5,108 nt of DNA. Source: Actinomycetota bacterium. GTDB taxonomy: Bacteria; Actinomycetota; UBA4738. Shown in pieces: positions 4,330-5,108 of the stretch. The position numbers and the translations under genes are program-made. The first letter of the stretch is position 1. Each line of letters starts with the position of its first letter. Location of the stretch: positions 1-5,108 of the forward strand of contig VAYG01000009.1 of assembly GCA_005885015.1 (NCBI GenBank), written 5' to 3'. The notes beneath the pieces are model-generated. The model was not told the origin of the DNA, searched no databases, and worked only from the letters and a program-made list of their open reading frames with translations.

Positions 4330-5108
4330 TCAGGTGGGGTCCGCCTCTTCTTTCGCAGCGTGGGCGGCGATCCAGGCTCTCTCCCCGGCAGGCACCTCGC
4401 TCTGCGCCGCGGGCACTGTCCCCAGCGGACTCTGTCCGTAGTCAAACGAGTCCGAGTAGTCGTAGGCGCCGGAGTCTCCCTGACCGAGCGGGGGCAGCCC
4501 AAAGGTGTGCTCGATATAGGCCAGCATGGAATCGAAGGTGGCGCTGGTCGAGTCGGTGAAGCCAGGCCTGGCATAGGGGCTCACGATGACAGTGGGCACC
4601 CGGATCCCTTGGCCCGAGGGCGGCGATACGTGATCGTAAAAGCACCCGCAGTCGTCGTAGGTGATGAAGATGGCCGTGGACGACCACAACGTCGGGTTGT
4701 CCTGGATCGCCGCCACGATCGACCCGATCCAGTTGTCCCCTTGCGCCATGGAAAAACCGTTGTGCTGTGAGATCAAGGACGTGGGGGTCACGAACGACAC
4801 AGCCGGGAGCGTGCCCTCGGCCGCGTCGGTCAGGATCTGCGACGCTGGGTACCAGCTCTTGGCTTGGCGACCCGCCAGGCACTCGTAGAAATACGAGCAG
4901 GACGCCCAGATGTACCCGCCTCCTCCCTCCCTGGCCTTGCCCGGCCCCATGTAGAGGCCGAACGAGACCCTGGCGGCCTGGAGGTTGGTCAGGATGGTGG
5001 GGACGTAGGAGACCGGGGAGGGGCGGTAGGGTCGGTTCCCGGCTTGGTCCGGCACGCAGGATGGAACCATGACGATCGCGCCGGTATCTCCGTAGTAGGG
5101 GGCATCGC
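4330..5108 (-). CDS. Phosphoesterase family protein (phospholipase C / acid phosphatase type), N-terminus outside window
   Basis: The minus-strand frame is open from the right edge to the TGA at 4330, giving 258 visible residues. The ATG at 5070 is internal, because protein-like sequence (DAPYYGDTGAIV) continues in frame upstream of it. Landmarks of the alkaline-phosphatase-like Phosphoesterase family (phospholipases C, AcpA-type acid phosphatases) are: PTILTNLQAARVSFGLY; LPAVSFVTPTSLISQHNG with a conserved His; DNWIGSIVAAIQDNPTLWSSTAIFITYDD; CGCFYDHVSPP; and GIRVPTVIVSPYARPGF. The Asp-Asp and Asp-His pairs in YDDCGCFYDHV are the expected metal or active-site region. The N-terminal E-N-R-S-F-D-type nucleophile region and any signal peptide would lie outside the window. 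Family members are normally exported and hydrolyse phospholipids or phosphomonoesters; the substrate is not decided. Five visible cysteines fit an extracellular protein. The gene converges on the lipoprotein gene and the Rieske relic. Confidence 0.88.
   Translation of the reverse strand, partial: DAPYYGDTGAIVMVPSCVPDQAGNRPYRPSPVSYVPTILTNLQAARVSFGLYMGPGKAREGGGGYIWASCSYFYECLAGRQAKSWYPASQILTDAAEGTLPAVSFVTPTSLISQHNGFSMAQGDNWIGSIVAAIQDNPTLWSSTAIFITYDDCGCFYDHVSPPSGQGIRVPTVIVSPYARPGFTDSTSATFDSMLAYIEHTFGLPPLGQGDSGAYDYSDSFDYGQSPLGTVPAAQSEVPAGERAWIAAHAAKEEADPT

Noticed and set aside
3785..4441. Plus-strand open frame that includes the Rieske-like tail
   Set aside because: The part before 4187 is an out-of-frame shadow of the lipoprotein gene and the part after about 4330 is antisense to the phosphoesterase gene; only the short segment 4202-4276 has real similarity, so it was called a relic instead of a gene.
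4291..4770. Plus-strand open frame opposite the phosphoesterase gene (159 codons)
   Set aside because: It is antisense to conserved phosphoesterase motifs and has no family features of its own.
1..5108. CRISPR array, tRNA, insertion sequence or phage module
   Set aside because: I saw no regularly spaced short repeats, no cloverleaf-like segment, no transposase or integrase motif and no terminal inverted repeat pair with target duplications.

Overview
The window is high-GC, densely coding DNA. Its GTG start behind a strong Shine-Dalgarno, CtaG-type oxidase assembly protein, DUF2231-Rieske fusion and lipid-anchored Cys-containing extracytoplasmic protein all suggest an actinobacterium or a related high-GC soil or aquatic lineage. 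This is an inference from style and gene content; no rRNA or marker gene is present. I see no CRISPR, tRNA, transposase or phage gene.

Layout, left to right. (1) Bases 1-1416, plus strand: the 3' part of a polytopic CtaG-like membrane protein, followed 1 bp later by a divergent glycerophosphodiester phosphodiesterase (GDPD)-like protein. A perfect 13-bp-arm GC hairpin sits inside the last codons of the GDPD gene. (2) Bases 1432-1605, minus strand: a 57-residue protein with two Cys-Cys pairs, converging on the GDPD gene and diverging from the next gene. (3) Bases 1715-2596, plus: a membrane DUF2231 domain fused to a complete C-terminal Rieske [2Fe-2S] domain. The 109-bp divergent spacer before it holds a small perfect inverted repeat. 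(4) Bases 2597-2777: a leader rich in inverted repeats. (5) Bases 2778-3557, plus: a secreted protein made of two homologous ~100-residue domains that I cannot assign to a family, followed by two consecutive hairpins. (6) Bases 3687-4187, plus: a probable lipoprotein with four mature-chain cysteines. (7) Bases 4202-4276: a relic of the C-terminus of a second Rieske protein, with no gene body. (8) Bases 4330-5108, minus: a secreted-type phosphoesterase (phospholipase C/acid phosphatase family) running off the right edge.

Functionally, two genes point to electron transfer or respiration at the membrane (CtaG-like, DUF2231-Rieske). Two point to phosphodiester or phosphate-ester hydrolysis (GDPD-like, phosphoesterase). 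The rest are envelope or secreted proteins. Apart from the ctaG-GDPD pair, genes are separated by structured spacers and change strand often, so this looks like a set of mostly independent transcription units rather than one large operon. The items most worth a second look are the two-domain secreted protein, the small double-CC protein and the decayed Rieske tail.
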